Source of the DNA: CAIWHR01 sp963813415 | GTDB taxonomy: Bacteria > Pseudomonadota > Gammaproteobacteria > Burkholderiales > Casimicrobiaceae | Direction of reading: 5' to 3' | DNA length: 64,000 bases | NCBI GenBank assembly: GCA_963813415.1 | Contig: CAWEYW010000001.1 | Coordinates: forward strand, 372,001 to 436,000 | Shown here: piece after piece, positions 18,037 through 27,204 of the stretch | Numbering within the stretch: the first letter of the stretch is position 1 | Layout of the letters: the number at the start of each line of letters is the position of its first letter | The notes under the pieces: generated by a model | The model's database searches: none | The model's input: only the letters and a program-made list of their open reading frames with translations | What the model was told of the DNA's origin: nothing | Program-made: the position numbers and the translations under genes

Positions 18037-18590
18037 TCACACGCCATCGTTCGCGACCAAGGGTTTCGAGAGTCCGAGCTCACACACGGCGGCTTCGTCC
18101 AGCATAGGGCCTTCGGCCATATGGCGCGCCAGTTCGTCGGGCGCCAACGCCGCGCCTGTCATTGCCTCGCCGAGCGACTGCATGTGCTTCTGCTGATTGG
18201 GCGAGTGGATCGCGACGGACGTTGAGCCGCCGGAGGTAGCCGAGCAAGCGGGCAGCGTCCGCAATGCGGCCTTCGCGGTCCGCTAGGCAAATAAATCGTC
18301 TCGCGATAACGCCCATGCGCGACCACCCCGCGCGACGCGAAAGGGCGGCCGCCTCGACTAGGGCCTTGCGCGCGTCGCCAACGTCACCGCGTTCGATGAG
18401 GATGCCGGCAAGCGACGGCAGATTGGCTAGCAAGTTTGACAGACCCCTTTCACGCGCGAGTGCAACTGCTTCACGTGCGGGTTCCAACGCATCGTCGAGC
18501 AGGCCGAGCACCTGTTCGGTCTCGGCCAAATCGTGCAACAACTCGCCGCGCCAGCCCACGCGCATGGTCAACGGGCACAACCCAAGTGAA
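18037..18590 (-). pseudogene. Relic of an ATPase-type transcriptional regulator
   Basis: Pieces of a TPR-rich C-terminal region are visible in different frames. One frame (to 18580) reads ELLHDLAETEQVLGLLDDALEPAREAVALAR and ADAARLLGY. A second frame ending at 18037 reads LAPDELARHMAEGPMLDEAAVCELGL. Together these resemble the C-terminus of large ATP-binding regulators with winged-helix or LuxR DNA-binding domains. At least one frameshift separates them near 18200-18240, and the upstream sequence (FTWVVPVDHARGLARR) is in yet another frame. No intact N-terminal ATPase domain is found, so this is a decayed gene. Confidence 0.5.
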
Positions 18591-19095
18591 TAGCGGCTTC
18601 GTTAGTTCGAGCGCGAGGTACTGCGAGACCGGAAGGAGCTGCGCTCGTTCAACTTGCTCCCCTTCGCACGGCAGGGCGCGTGCTGCAACCTATGGGCTCC
18701 GTACATCCGATCGCGAGTGGGCGCGCGAATACGTAGACAGCCCGGCTGAGCTATCGCGGGAGAAAAGCGTTCCATCGCTGCCCTCCCTCTTCGAGTCCGC
18801 GGCGGCCAGCGCCTCAACGGACGCATCGTCCCCGGCGGCGTGCCGGCTGCCGGCAATCGTCCGTCGTACTGAAACGAATGACGACCGACGCCGACGAACC
18901 AGATTTCCGGGTGCGCACTCGGCGCAACTTCGTTTCACTACTTGAAGGAGCACGCTCCAATCGCTATTTGGCGCTCGCGTCTGGCGACTCACACTTGGAC
19001 TTGGGGCACTGGATTCCGTATGGGAGCGGTCCGGCGCCACCTCTGCATTCGCAGACTTGGCGCCACATTCGATCCACTGCAAACTGGTGTCGGCG
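18591..19095. other. Gap without recognised gene
   Basis: About 500 bases between the regulator relic and the end of the MFS gene. Short frames are present on both strands but none resembles a known protein. It may be further decayed sequence of the relic. Confidence 0.3.
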
Positions 19096-20481
19096 CTAAG
19101 GCGAGAGTTCTTCGAGAACCCTGCCCTTGGTCTCTATTGCGAACAACAGTGTGACCATGCCACCGACCAGCGCAACGGCCGCGAAGGCCGCGAACACGTA
19201 CCGAATGCCAAGATCGCCGACAATGACGCCGACCATGACAGGGCCAACGGCTGATCCCGCTCGCAGCCATGCACTGCCTAGACCGGTTCCGATGCAGCGC
19301 AGGCGGGTCGGATAGATTTCGGACGAATAGAGATACAGTGAAAACGTGATGGTCTGCAATATCGCGTACCCGGCGGTCGCAAGGATCAGAACCTCGGTAG
19401 CGGAGGTGGCGCCTAGCCAAGTGAGTGTCAAGAGAGGGACCATTGCCAGCAGGAACGCAGTCACGTACCAGCGCTTGCGCCCGACCTTGTCAATCAGCAG
19501 CGCACAGACAATCGATGCGATGACGCCGACCGCGGAGGTGATCCAGCCATAGCCGAGGCTCGTCTGCAGCGGGAGCTGGAAGACCTGCTTGTACAGCGTG
19601 GGCAACCAGGTGATGAGGCCGTTGTTGATCATGTACGCGCAAACCCACAGCCCCCAGATCGTCAAGGTCCGCTTCAAGTAGATGCCCTTGAACAGCTCCC
19701 GCCAATCCGAACGGGTAGTCGCCCTGGGATCGACCGGGCGCACCACCGGGTCGCGGAGGATGGCGCCGCGCCGTGTCGCGCTGTCCTCGAGCAATTTCAC
19801 GACGGAACTTGCTTCCGCGATGCGGCCCTTGGAGGCCAGCCAGCGTGGCGACTCGGGCATGAACCAGCGCAGCGGGATGGTCAGCACGGACGGAATCAGG
19901 CCAACGACGAACATCGCTTTCCAGCCGTAGATTGGTACCAGAAAGTATCCGGCGGCGCCGGCGAACATCAGTCCCACCGGAAAGATCACCTCGTAAAGGA
20001 GGAAGAAGCGACCCCGCTTCTCGGCGCCGATGAACTCGTTGATGTAGGCACTCGCGACCGGCACCTCTCCACCCGTACCGACGCCCTGGAAGAAGCGGAA
20101 CACGATCATTGACAATCCACTCCACGCGAACAGGCAGGCGACATCCATCGAGACGAACAGCATGATGGTGAAGAACAGCGTCTTCAGGCGCCCATACTTC
20201 TCCGCCAGCGATCCGAAGATCACGGCTCCGAACAGTTGGCCGACATAGCCGGCTGAGAGGATCAGGCCGACCGCGGTCGGCGTAAGCTTCCATTCGGATA
20301 CCAAGCTCGGCATCGCGAAGGCGATGGCCAGCACCGTGTAACCGTCGAAGAAAGTAGCGATACCGACGATGACGCGGATCAGCAACAGCCTGGGCGTGAC
20401 GGGAAGCCGCTCGAGGCGAGCCACCAGTTCGGCATTGCCGAGGCCGTGCAGTGCCGCGCCATCCGCAGTGATAGCGGTCAT
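19096..20481 (-). CDS. MFS transporter (sugar/aromatic acid type)
   Basis: The 461-residue protein has twelve predicted membrane helices and the major facilitator signatures GSLAEKYGRLKTLFF after helix 2 and DKVGRKRWYV in the second half. FDGYTVLAIAFAMPSLV in helix 1 and PESPRWLASKGR after helix 6 place it with the sugar-porter/AAHS/SV2-like carriers, which take up organic acids or sugars by proton symport. An AGGAGG ribosome-binding site precedes the ATG at 20481. The DHDPS-like aldolase gene ends 89 bases upstream on the same strand, and a LysR regulator is divergent beyond that. This suggests an uptake and catabolism unit for a keto- or sugar acid. Confidence 0.87.
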   Translation of the reverse strand: MTAITADGAALHGLGNAELVARLERLPVTPRLLLIRVIVGIATFFDGYTVLAIAFAMPSLVSEWKLTPTAVGLILSAGYVGQLFGAVIFGSLAEKYGRLKTLFFTIMLFVSMDVACLFAWSGLSMIVFRFFQGVGTGGEVPVASAYINEFIGAEKRGRFFLLYEVIFPVGLMFAGAAGYFLVPIYGWKAMFVVGLIPSVLTIPLRWFMPESPRWLASKGRIAEASSVVKLLEDSATRRGAILRDPVVRPVDPRATTRSDWRELFKGIYLKRTLTIWGLWVCAYMINNGLITWLPTLYKQVFQLPLQTSLGYGWITSAVGVIASIVCALLIDKVGRKRWYVTAFLLAMVPLLTLTWLGATSATEVLILATAGYAILQTITFSLYLYSSEIYPTRLRCIGTGLGSAWLRAGSAVGPVMVGVIVGDLGIRYVFAAFAAVALVGGMVTLLFAIETKGRVLEELSP

Positions 20482-20570
20482 GACGTGTTCCTCCTGGATT
20501 CTGCTTGGTCATTGCGGCGGAGCGGAATCACGCCCCGCCGCTTGGCTGTTGCTCCTTGCGGACGCCTCGG

Positions 20571-21545
20571 TTAGCTCACCAGCACACCGGCAGCCTCGCG
20601 CACGTTGACCATCCCGGCCACCGCCTTGCCGAGCCCGGCCGCACGCATTGCGTTGGCGATCTCGACATCGGCACCCGGGTCGAGCGGCAACAGCGGGGAG
20701 CGGACCGTGGCATGCTCGAGGATGCCGCGCGCGACGAGCGCGTGCTTGAGCGCCACGGTGCCCTCCATGTGCGACCCGCGGTGATAGACGTTCTTCGTCA
20801 CCGGGAGCAAGCGATCGTGAATGGCACGCGCCTTCGCATAGTCCTTGGCCTTGCCCGCCGCGATCAGTTCGATCAGCGGCTCGGGCGCGATGTTGCCGTA
20901 GCCCACGAGAGCGCCGTCCACGTCAAACATCGTGTGCAGCAGGTACTCGTCGTGGCAGGTGAGGATCTGCAGGTCCGGACGTTCGCGGCGCACCACGGGG
21001 ATCTCCGTGTCCCACCGCTTCATGTTGCGCACGCCGTTCTTCATTGCAAACACGCCCGGTTGCGCGGCGATCTCGAGTTGCGTCTCCAGGTTGTACGTCG
21101 CCTTGGTCGCGTCGGGGTACTGGAACAGGATGAGCGGCAGGCCGCTTTCCTCGTAGATCGCACGATAGCGGTCCTGCGGCGCGCCTTTCTGGTATCCGAA
21201 GCGCAGCCAGCCGTGCGACGGGTAGACCAGGCCGGCAGCGGCGCCGGCCCTGACCGCGCGCTTCGCTTCCTCGGCGGCGACCTGCGTGCCTTCGAGCGTA
21301 ATGCCCGCGATGATCGGGATCGCGTTGTTGACCGACTTGACGAAGCTTTCGATGACGGCCGTCTGTTCCGACTGGCTCAGGAACGTGCCTTCGCCGGCGT
21401 GGCCGAGGACCACGAGGCCCTTGATGCCTTCGATGCTGCCGAGCCACGAGCCGAGGCGTTGAATGGCGGCGTGATCGACCGCACCGTCGCGCGTGAACGG
21501 GGTGACCGGGGCCGGTGTAAGACCGCGAAGATCGAGTGCTTTCAT
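20571..21545 (-). CDS. Dihydrodipicolinate synthase/N-acetylneuraminate lyase family aldolase
   Basis: The 324-residue protein is a class I aldolase of the DHDPS/NAL superfamily. The Schiff-base Lys169 lies in GVFAMKNGVRN and the catalytic Tyr143 in LILFQYP. The phosphate/keto-acid loop reads GHAGEGTFLS. The flanking MFS carrier and LysR gene point to a catabolic member (such as a keto-deoxy sugar acid aldolase or dehydratase), not lysine biosynthesis. The ATG at 21545 has a GGAGGAA ribosome-binding site and the family starts at this residue. The substrate cannot be assigned from sequence alone. Confidence 0.9.
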   Translation of the reverse strand: MKALDLRGLTPAPVTPFTRDGAVDHAAIQRLGSWLGSIEGIKGLVVLGHAGEGTFLSQSEQTAVIESFVKSVNNAIPIIAGITLEGTQVAAEEAKRAVRAGAAAGLVYPSHGWLRFGYQKGAPQDRYRAIYEESGLPLILFQYPDATKATYNLETQLEIAAQPGVFAMKNGVRNMKRWDTEIPVVRRERPDLQILTCHDEYLLHTMFDVDGALVGYGNIAPEPLIELIAAGKAKDYAKARAIHDRLLPVTKNVYHRGSHMEGTVALKHALVARGILEHATVRSPLLPLDPGADVEIANAMRAAGLGKAVAGMVNVREAAGVLVS

Positions 21546-21737
21546 TGCGTTTCCTCCAGTTGAGGTGTCGAGAGTTGGCAGCGAATGGTCGCCGTGAGCA
21601 TCTGCGCCGCTTGGGTTCCGCAAACAATCAGCCAGCGCATGGATCACAGTGTAGGAATCCCGCAGTCATACTGGAATACGTAAAACAGACATTTCAGCTA
21701 TACTATTTTCCATATATCATGCCGAGGAGGCCAATCG
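21546..21737. promoter_or_regulatory. Divergent promoter region between aldolase and LysR genes
   Basis: This 192-base region separates two divergent genes, the usual place for a LysR binding site and both promoters. It turns AT-rich toward the LysR gene, where a TATACT (21699-21704) could be its -10 element. No clear -35 partner is seen. Confidence 0.45.
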
Positions 21738-22649
21738 GTGGATTACGACGCTTGGAAGCTATTCACCGACGCCGCCGAAATGGGCAGCTTGAGCAAGGTC
21801 GCCATCGCGTATGGCACCAGTCAGCCGCAGATCAGCCGTCGCATCGGGGATCTGGAGCGGGAGTGCGGTGGACGACTGTTTCAGCGCACCGGACGCGGTG
21901 TCGCGCTGACCGAACTCGGCCAGCGCATCGTGCCGCGCATTCGCGCGTGGCTGACCAGCACCGAGCAACTCGCCAACGATGTCCGCACGTCAGCAGGCAC
22001 ACCGATCGGGACGGTGCGCATCGGCACACTGCCATCGACGGCTCATCCGCTGCTTACGACGCTCTTTTACCGCTTGAAGAAGCGCTACCCGTTGGTGCAG
22101 CTCGCGGTGCGCGAGGGACAGGGTGCGCAACTCGAAACGTGGCTCGAGGACGGCAGTGTCGATCTCGCTGTCCTATACCGAACGAGTCCGACACCCAGGA
22201 ACGGCGATACCTATCTCGTCGAAACGGCAACCTACCTCGTCGGCCCCGAAGGCGACAAGGTCACGTCTCATGCGACAGTGGCGTTCTCGGCGCTCGACCA
22301 CTTGCCACTCGTCCTTTTCTGCCGGCCGAGCAGCTGGCGCAATCGACTCGAAGAACTGAGCACGGCGCACGGCATCACGCTCAACGTGGCCCTGGAGGCG
22401 GACTCGTTGAGCCTGCAGACCCAGATCGTGGCTGGCGGGGGCATGTACGCACTGCTCGGACCCTATGCGATCGCGTCGGCCCAACGCAACTGCCGCCTGC
22501 AGGCCGCGAAAATTGTGAAGCCTTCGGTCACGCGCCACATCGCGCTTGCCATGTCGCGACACGGGGAAATGACGCTTGCCTGCCGAACGGTGATGCAGAT
22601 TGCGCGGGAGGTCGCAAGTTCGGGAGCTTCCGGACTACCGGTGGCGTAG
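21738..22649 (+). CDS. LysR-family transcriptional regulator
   Basis: The 303-residue protein has an N-terminal LysR helix-turn-helix (residues 3-62: LFTDAAEMGSLSKVAIAYGTSQPQISRRI, then RLFQRTGRGVALTELGQ) and a substrate-binding domain from about residue 90. It starts at GTG 21738, which is preceded by a GAGGAGG ribosome-binding site. It is divergent from the DHDPS-like aldolase and MFS carrier genes, so it probably controls them in response to their substrate. The inducer is unknown. Confidence 0.92.
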   Translation: MDYDAWKLFTDAAEMGSLSKVAIAYGTSQPQISRRIGDLERECGGRLFQRTGRGVALTELGQRIVPRIRAWLTSTEQLANDVRTSAGTPIGTVRIGTLPSTAHPLLTTLFYRLKKRYPLVQLAVREGQGAQLETWLEDGSVDLAVLYRTSPTPRNGDTYLVETATYLVGPEGDKVTSHATVAFSALDHLPLVLFCRPSSWRNRLEELSTAHGITLNVALEADSLSLQTQIVAGGGMYALLGPYAIASAQRNCRLQAAKIVKPSVTRHIALAMSRHGEMTLACRTVMQIAREVASSGASGLPVA

Positions 22650-23061
22650 GCCGTTGAACCCGGGTACCGCCGCTCATGGCCGATCAGCAACCGTCACGTT
22701 CGGCGGTCGTGACCAGCCTGGCGGGCCTACACCGCAGTTTCCTGCGATCCTCGTTGGCGTATCCACGAGTCGCTTCTTTGTCGAGTAAAAGGAGCTTCAT
22801 GTTGATACCGGCCAACGGGCGGTTCACGACCCGCTCCGGCCGTTCGTCCTTCCTAAAAGCGGTCGTTCAACGCCAAGACTGAGCGGGCGCGCCGCGCAAA
22901 GCGCCGCGGGTATACTGCAGGAGGGGTAAGCGGCCAAGGCTCGGTGCCCGCTCGCACTTAGCAATGCACGTTTCGCGCATGAAAATCGGCGCCCAATTCT
23001 CATACCCCGACGGCCCGCGGTACGGAGTCAGCCGATTCGTTGCACTGATCGAGGAGCTGAT
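22650..23061. other. Intergenic gap holding a solo integrase-element end
   Basis: Apart from the repeat at 22754-22831, nothing recognisable is found in these 412 bases. Confidence 0.4.
22754..22831 (-). repeat. Solo 5' end of a small tyrosine-recombinase element
   Basis: These 78 bases match 57555-57633, which covers the start codon and upstream flank of the integrase there, and a third copy at 52738-52812. Shared blocks are GGCGTATCC, AAAGGAGC-TTCAT and CCAACGGGCGGTTCACGAC. No integrase coding sequence follows here, so only the end of the element remains. Confidence 0.75.
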
Positions 23062-23349
23062 ATGACGCCCACTTACACGCTTGAGATGCAATGCACCCAC
23101 GCTGAGTTTCTACGTGAGTTGCCTGCTGCCTGTGGTAACCGCCCGTATGAGATTATCGACAACGAAATCATCGTGTATGACGGTGAACGCAAGATCCGGT
23201 TTCAGATCCGCGATGAGCCGATTCGTCATCTCGGTTCGCTGGCGCTACCGATGGAAGCAATTACCGTGACGTTCGAGGATTTCAACAACGACGAGGCCGC
23301 GGGATTCATGAGTGAGTTCAGGAAGGGCATCCAACGCGAGGGCGGTTGA
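23062..23349 (+). CDS. Small conserved-looking protein of unknown function
   Basis: The 95-residue product starts MTPTYTLEMQCTHAEFLREL and alternates predicted beta and alpha segments (YEIIDNEIIVYDGERKIRFQI, then ALPMEAITVTFEDFNND). It is acidic and soluble. A GAGGAGCTGAT stretch just before the ATG could serve as the ribosome-binding site. I do not recognise a family. Its stop abuts the beginning of the HDAC-family reading frame, and the HDAC start lies about 100 bases downstream, so the two may be cotranscribed. Confidence 0.6.
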   Translation: MTPTYTLEMQCTHAEFLRELPAACGNRPYEIIDNEIIVYDGERKIRFQIRDEPIRHLGSLALPMEAITVTFEDFNNDEAAGFMSEFRKGIQREGG

Positions 23350-23448
23350 TTGCTGCAGGCGGCGGATGTCAGCGTCGCCATTACCTGGTCAACGACGGTC
23401 GATTCGCACCCGCACCGGGGCGCTGACCGGGGCGACTCGGACCGGAGC

Positions 23449-24375
23449 ATGCTTTCCGCCTACATCACTCATCCCAGCAGTCTGCTGCATGAAATGGGCC
23501 CGGATCACCCCGAATGTCCCGGGCGGGTGAGCGCGATCCACGATTACCTGTTCGCCCACGGGCTGCTGGATTTCATGCTGCCGTACGAGGCGCCGGCGGC
23601 AACGCGAGCCCAGGTCGAACGCGTGCACACGAGTCTCTATGTCGCCGAGCTCGTTGCGTGCGCGCCGGCCTCGGGCTACTTGCACATCGATCCCGATACA
23701 TTGATGAATCCGCACACCCTCGGTGCGGCGTGGCATGCAGCGGGCGCGGCGGTCCTCGCGACCGAGCTCGTGGCGCGAGGTGAGGTCGCGGCTGCATTCT
23801 GCAACGTCCGGCCGGCGGGACATCACGCCACCCGCGCTGCGGGCATGGGGTTCTGCTTCTTCAACAACGTCGCTGTCGGCATCGCCCATGCACTTGGGGA
23901 ATTCGCCATGCAGCGGGTGGCCTTGATCGACTTCGATGCGCATCACGGCAACGGCAGCGAAGACATCCTTGCGGGCGACGAGCGCGTGTTGATGGTATCG
24001 ACGTTCGAGCGCGGCCTTTATCCCTACAACGGCGAGGTACCGACCGGGCCCAACCTGTGCAACGTGCCGCTCGAACGTTATTCACGCGGCGACGCCCTGC
24101 GCGACGCCATCGCAAAGCACTGGCTGCCCGCGCTGGACGCCTTCCGTCCGCAGATGGTTTTCTTCTCGGCCGGCTTCGACGCGCACCGCGACGACGACAT
24201 GAGTCACCTGATGTGGGTCGAGGGTGACTATGCCTGGCTCACCCGTGAGGTGAAAACGATCGCCGAGCGCCACGCGCACGGGCGCATCGTTTCGCTGCTG
24301 GAAGGAGGGTACGCGTTGCCTGCGCTGGCCCGTTCGGCCGCTGCTCATGTCAGCGTGCTCATCGGCGCGGATTAG
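23449..24375 (+). CDS. Histone deacetylase/acetylpolyamine amidohydrolase family protein
   Basis: The 308-residue protein belongs to the arginase/deacetylase superfamily of zinc amidohydrolases. The tandem His of the active site appears in RPAGHHATRAAGMGFCFFNN. The zinc ligands lie in IDFDAHHGNG and FFSAGFDAHRDD, and the Gly-rich LLEGGY loop is near the C-terminus. Bacterial members deacetylate acetylpolyamines, acetoin-linked enzymes or other small acyl amides. The catalytic Tyr region is less clear to me. The ATG at 23449 (MLSAYITHPSSLLHEMGPDHPECPGR) is the family start even though the frame is open about 100 bases further up. Confidence 0.9.
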   Translation: MLSAYITHPSSLLHEMGPDHPECPGRVSAIHDYLFAHGLLDFMLPYEAPAATRAQVERVHTSLYVAELVACAPASGYLHIDPDTLMNPHTLGAAWHAAGAAVLATELVARGEVAAAFCNVRPAGHHATRAAGMGFCFFNNVAVGIAHALGEFAMQRVALIDFDAHHGNGSEDILAGDERVLMVSTFERGLYPYNGEVPTGPNLCNVPLERYSRGDALRDAIAKHWLPALDAFRPQMVFFSAGFDAHRDDDMSHLMWVEGDYAWLTREVKTIAERHAHGRIVSLLEGGYALPALARSAAAHVSVLIGAD

Positions 24376-24571
24376 GTGGTGACGTCCAACAGACGCCTGC
24401 TTGCTTGGCGGAGCCTGCACGCCGACGCTCCAGCAAGCCAACGGTATTCTCGATGTGAGCGGCTGCTATCGAGTGCGGATCAAGATTTCGCCGCTCCTGG
24501 CCGCGAGTTCACCTGCGCCGACCGTGTTCTGAACGTCAACGACGAGAAGAGCAGTTGGCAATGATCAAGGT

Positions 24572-25354
24572 CTAACGTTTGAGGCCACGCGCGGAAAGAG
24601 CCTCCAAGTTGGCGGGCACTTGGAATGCCGGGGGCTCAATGAACACCGGATCGTTTACTGCCAAGAGTCCTGGTTCCACGGTTGAGCCGTAGATGCCGAG
24701 ACACCCCTGCCGATCGTGGGCGACCGCGCGCAGAATCGCAGGGTTGCGCTCCGTTGTGACGGGGTCGATGGTGATCACAACGCAGCGCCCATCGCGTTTG
24801 TCGGCGCGCATGCGCATGCCGCCGATGCGCAACACGCAGCCGACCCATAGGTCCTCAGAAAACGGCGCCTCATCGGCAGCCTCCACAAGGATGTTCGGTC
24901 GGAAGCGCTGAACGTCCAGCCCAGCGCCGACCATCTCACGAAGACGAGCAATGGTTTGGGTCGTGATGAGCGACAGAGGTAAAGTGTCGAAGATGCCGCG
25001 GTCCTGCCTGATCACCCGCAATCCGTCCGGGCAGAGTTCCGACCCGAGCGCAGGGTCCGCAACATCGAATATGGCGCCGGACGGGGTCCGCACGACGGTC
25101 GCAGACTTGTCAGGGCGATCTGGCTCGACGAACGATGGACGGTAGTGACTCATGTCCGCGCGTTCACGAAGCGTCAGCCAAGGGAACCCGCTCTGCGGCA
25201 CGTCGTTCCGTAGGAAGGCCCAGCGGCGATCCCCGATGAAGCCATGCCAGGACACGTCGACTTGAGCCAGTGCCTCGGCTCCCATCGATTTGACCGGGTA
25301 ACGCCACAATCCCACCACGCGGCCGACCGGCCGAGCATTCCGAGAGTCATGCAC
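24572..25354 (-). CDS. MOSC domain-containing protein
   Basis: The 260-residue protein has a MOSC N-terminal beta-barrel (GLWRYPVKSMGAEAL, residues 15-29) followed by a MOSC domain. It contains RFRPNILVEA and DGRCVVITIDP, where the Cys corresponds to the molybdenum-cofactor-binding Cys of mARC/YcbX-type proteins. Such proteins reduce N-hydroxylated compounds using reductase partners, but no ferredoxin domain is fused here. A GGAGGTTG ribosome-binding site precedes the ATG at 25354. It stands alone between unrelated genes. Confidence 0.88.
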   Translation of the reverse strand: MHDSRNARPVGRVVGLWRYPVKSMGAEALAQVDVSWHGFIGDRRWAFLRNDVPQSGFPWLTLRERADMSHYRPSFVEPDRPDKSATVVRTPSGAIFDVADPALGSELCPDGLRVIRQDRGIFDTLPLSLITTQTIARLREMVGAGLDVQRFRPNILVEAADEAPFSEDLWVGCVLRIGGMRMRADKRDGRCVVITIDPVTTERNPAILRAVAHDRQGCLGIYGSTVEPGLLAVNDPVFIEPPAFQVPANLEALSARGLKR

Positions 25355-25876
25355 AGAGCAACCTCCGAAGAGGCGCCCTTACCTGACTCACAAGCGTCGA
25401 GCGTGACGGATAGGAATCCGCTGCAGCGCCTCTCGACGATGTGTGCGCTACCACAAGGGGGAGCGCGGGCAAGAATGGCATCAGATCAAAAGCGGCAGCA
25501 GCCGTCAACCTCCGGGGCTGTTGCCGGTACGGTGAACAGGATGCAGGCAGCTACTTGCGAATGACGGCAGATGGCCCGGTCGGCGACCGTCGGGTCCGAC
25601 GGTCGCGACCAGCTCAAGCAGAACTACACCTGCGTTTGCTCCGCGCTCTCGAGCGCGTCGTCAATTTCGATCCCGAGGTATCTGACGGTGCTCTCAAGTG
25701 TTGCGATGACCGAGGAGGAGTTGGACGGTTCGCAGGTTTCTGGTGCGCCGATATGTCAGCGTCGGCCTGGTGCGCCGCATCGAATGGGTGCCGTGCGCAG
25801 AGAGCAGCTGTACGAAATCCAGCAAACGACGCCCAAGTCATGGCACAGCAGTCTGCACCGCCAATCCGGGATGGAC
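25355..25876. other. Intergenic region with integrase relic
   Basis: Only the integrase relic at 25624-25860 is recognised in these 522 bases. The part from 25355 to 25620 holds no gene I can support. Confidence 0.4.
25624..25860 (-). pseudogene. C-terminal relic of a tyrosine recombinase
   Basis: On the minus strand the sequence reads HGTHSMRRTRPTLTYRRT followed by RNLRTVQLLLGH. After a one-base shift it continues LESTVRYLGIEIDDALESA to a stop at 25624. These are the conserved C-terminal motifs (R..., GH..., Y) of the small phage-type integrase also seen at 57 kb. The nucleophile Tyr (VRYLGI) is retained but the N-terminal half is missing. It is related to the 56975-57567 copy and no longer functional. 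Confidence 0.75.
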
Positions 25877-27169
25877 TCAGACCCCCGCCCATGTCGCCAC
25901 GGCGGTCGAGCGCCCCGCAGCACCCGCGGAAGGCGCTTTGAACCCGGATCGACGAACGTGTTCGGCTGCTCTCGACAGCGTGAGCGTGAGCAGGTTGCGC
26001 TGTGCTTGGCTGCCGCCGATGCGATGCGCCTGCACCGGGAGGCTGGCCAGCAGGCCGATCGCACGCGGGTAGTCGCCACGACCGAACGCCACCAAGGCGC
26101 GGCACGCTGTCAATCCGACCTGCCGGGTCGTATCGCCATAGCGAGTGCGCTGCGCGTAGCGATGCGCGAGCTCGGCCTCGAGACGCCGCGCGCGATCCCA
26201 ATCGCCGGCGCCGATAAACGAGACCATCGCGTGCAGGTCGTTGAAACTGCAGAAGCCGTCGCCGATATGCGCGCCCCAGGCGGACGCGAGCTCGCGCCAG
26301 CGCGCACCGACGTCGCCACCATGCAGATGGACGCGCCAAAGCAAGGCGGCCGCATCGATCATGTCTGAGATCGCTGTTGAATGATCGACGCGCACCCAGC
26401 GGTCGTAGAGCGCCAACGCCTGTTCGAGCTGGCCTGCGGCGAGATGGAACAGTGCCACGTGCCACCAGCAGTGCGTCGCAACGACGGTCTCGACGGCCCA
26501 GTATTCGACGTGCCGATACATCCACCGGAGGCCGGCCTCCGGGCGGTTGGTCATCTCGAATACATGCGCAAGCACGTGATGGGCACGCGCGTCGAACGGC
26601 TCGAGCGCCAGTGCCTGCTGCGCAAGTTCGCCCGCGCGTTGGTATTCGCCGCACTCCTCGAGCCCGAACGCGTACATCGCCAGCACAGCGTGATAGCCGG
26701 GCAGCGCCTGCGACCACGCCGGCAGAGCGCGCGGCAGCCGGTCACCCAGGCGGGCGAGATCGCCGGTGACGTAATCCAGCGCGTGCGCAACCTGCAGCGC
26801 CAGCACGTCGCGCGGCTGCTCGCGCACCAGATCGCCGAGCAAATCCTTCGCACGCTCGTAGTCGTCGGCCAGCACGGCGGCGATCGCGGCGAGATGAACT
26901 CGCTCGCGGGCGTTCGCGTGCAGCGCGCTTGCGGATTCAAGCACCGGCCGCGCCGCGCGCAGCACCGCGGGATCGCGACTGGACAGATGAAGGTAAGCCC
27001 GAAGCACGTGCGCCATCACGAACTCCGGCGCTTCCCGCAGTGCGGACGACAGCTCGCGCTCGGTCCCGGTGCGCCAGCTTTGGAACGTCGCGATCGCGCG
27101 CTCGAACGCCTCCAGCGCCGCCGGTGTCGCACCGGTGATCGGGCATGCGCGGTAGTCGGTGTTGGCCAT
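25877..27169 (-). CDS. Tetratricopeptide-repeat protein (TTC38-like)
   Basis: The 430-residue protein is almost wholly alpha-helical with TPR-like repeats (for example AGELAQQALALEPFDARAHHVLAHVFEMTNRPEAG at about 200-235). It resembles bacterial relatives of tetratricopeptide repeat protein 38. No enzyme motif is seen, so it is probably a scaffold or accessory factor. The ATG at 27169 (MANTDYRACPITG) is chosen; a GTG at 27196 lies only eight bases after the stop of the flavin oxidase gene and is an alternative. The close spacing suggests one operon with that oxidase. Confidence 0.8.
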   Translation of the reverse strand: MANTDYRACPITGATPAALEAFERAIATFQSWRTGTERELSSALREAPEFVMAHVLRAYLHLSSRDPAVLRAARPVLESASALHANARERVHLAAIAAVLADDYERAKDLLGDLVREQPRDVLALQVAHALDYVTGDLARLGDRLPRALPAWSQALPGYHAVLAMYAFGLEECGEYQRAGELAQQALALEPFDARAHHVLAHVFEMTNRPEAGLRWMYRHVEYWAVETVVATHCWWHVALFHLAAGQLEQALALYDRWVRVDHSTAISDMIDAAALLWRVHLHGGDVGARWRELASAWGAHIGDGFCSFNDLHAMVSFIGAGDWDRARRLEAELAHRYAQRTRYGDTTRQVGLTACRALVAFGRGDYPRAIGLLASLPVQAHRIGGSQAQRNLLTLTLSRAAEHVRRSGFKAPSAGAAGRSTAVATWAGV

Positions 27170-27204
27170 TGCGCCGGGCGCGGTCGAAGTGTCCACGCCT
27201 CGCC

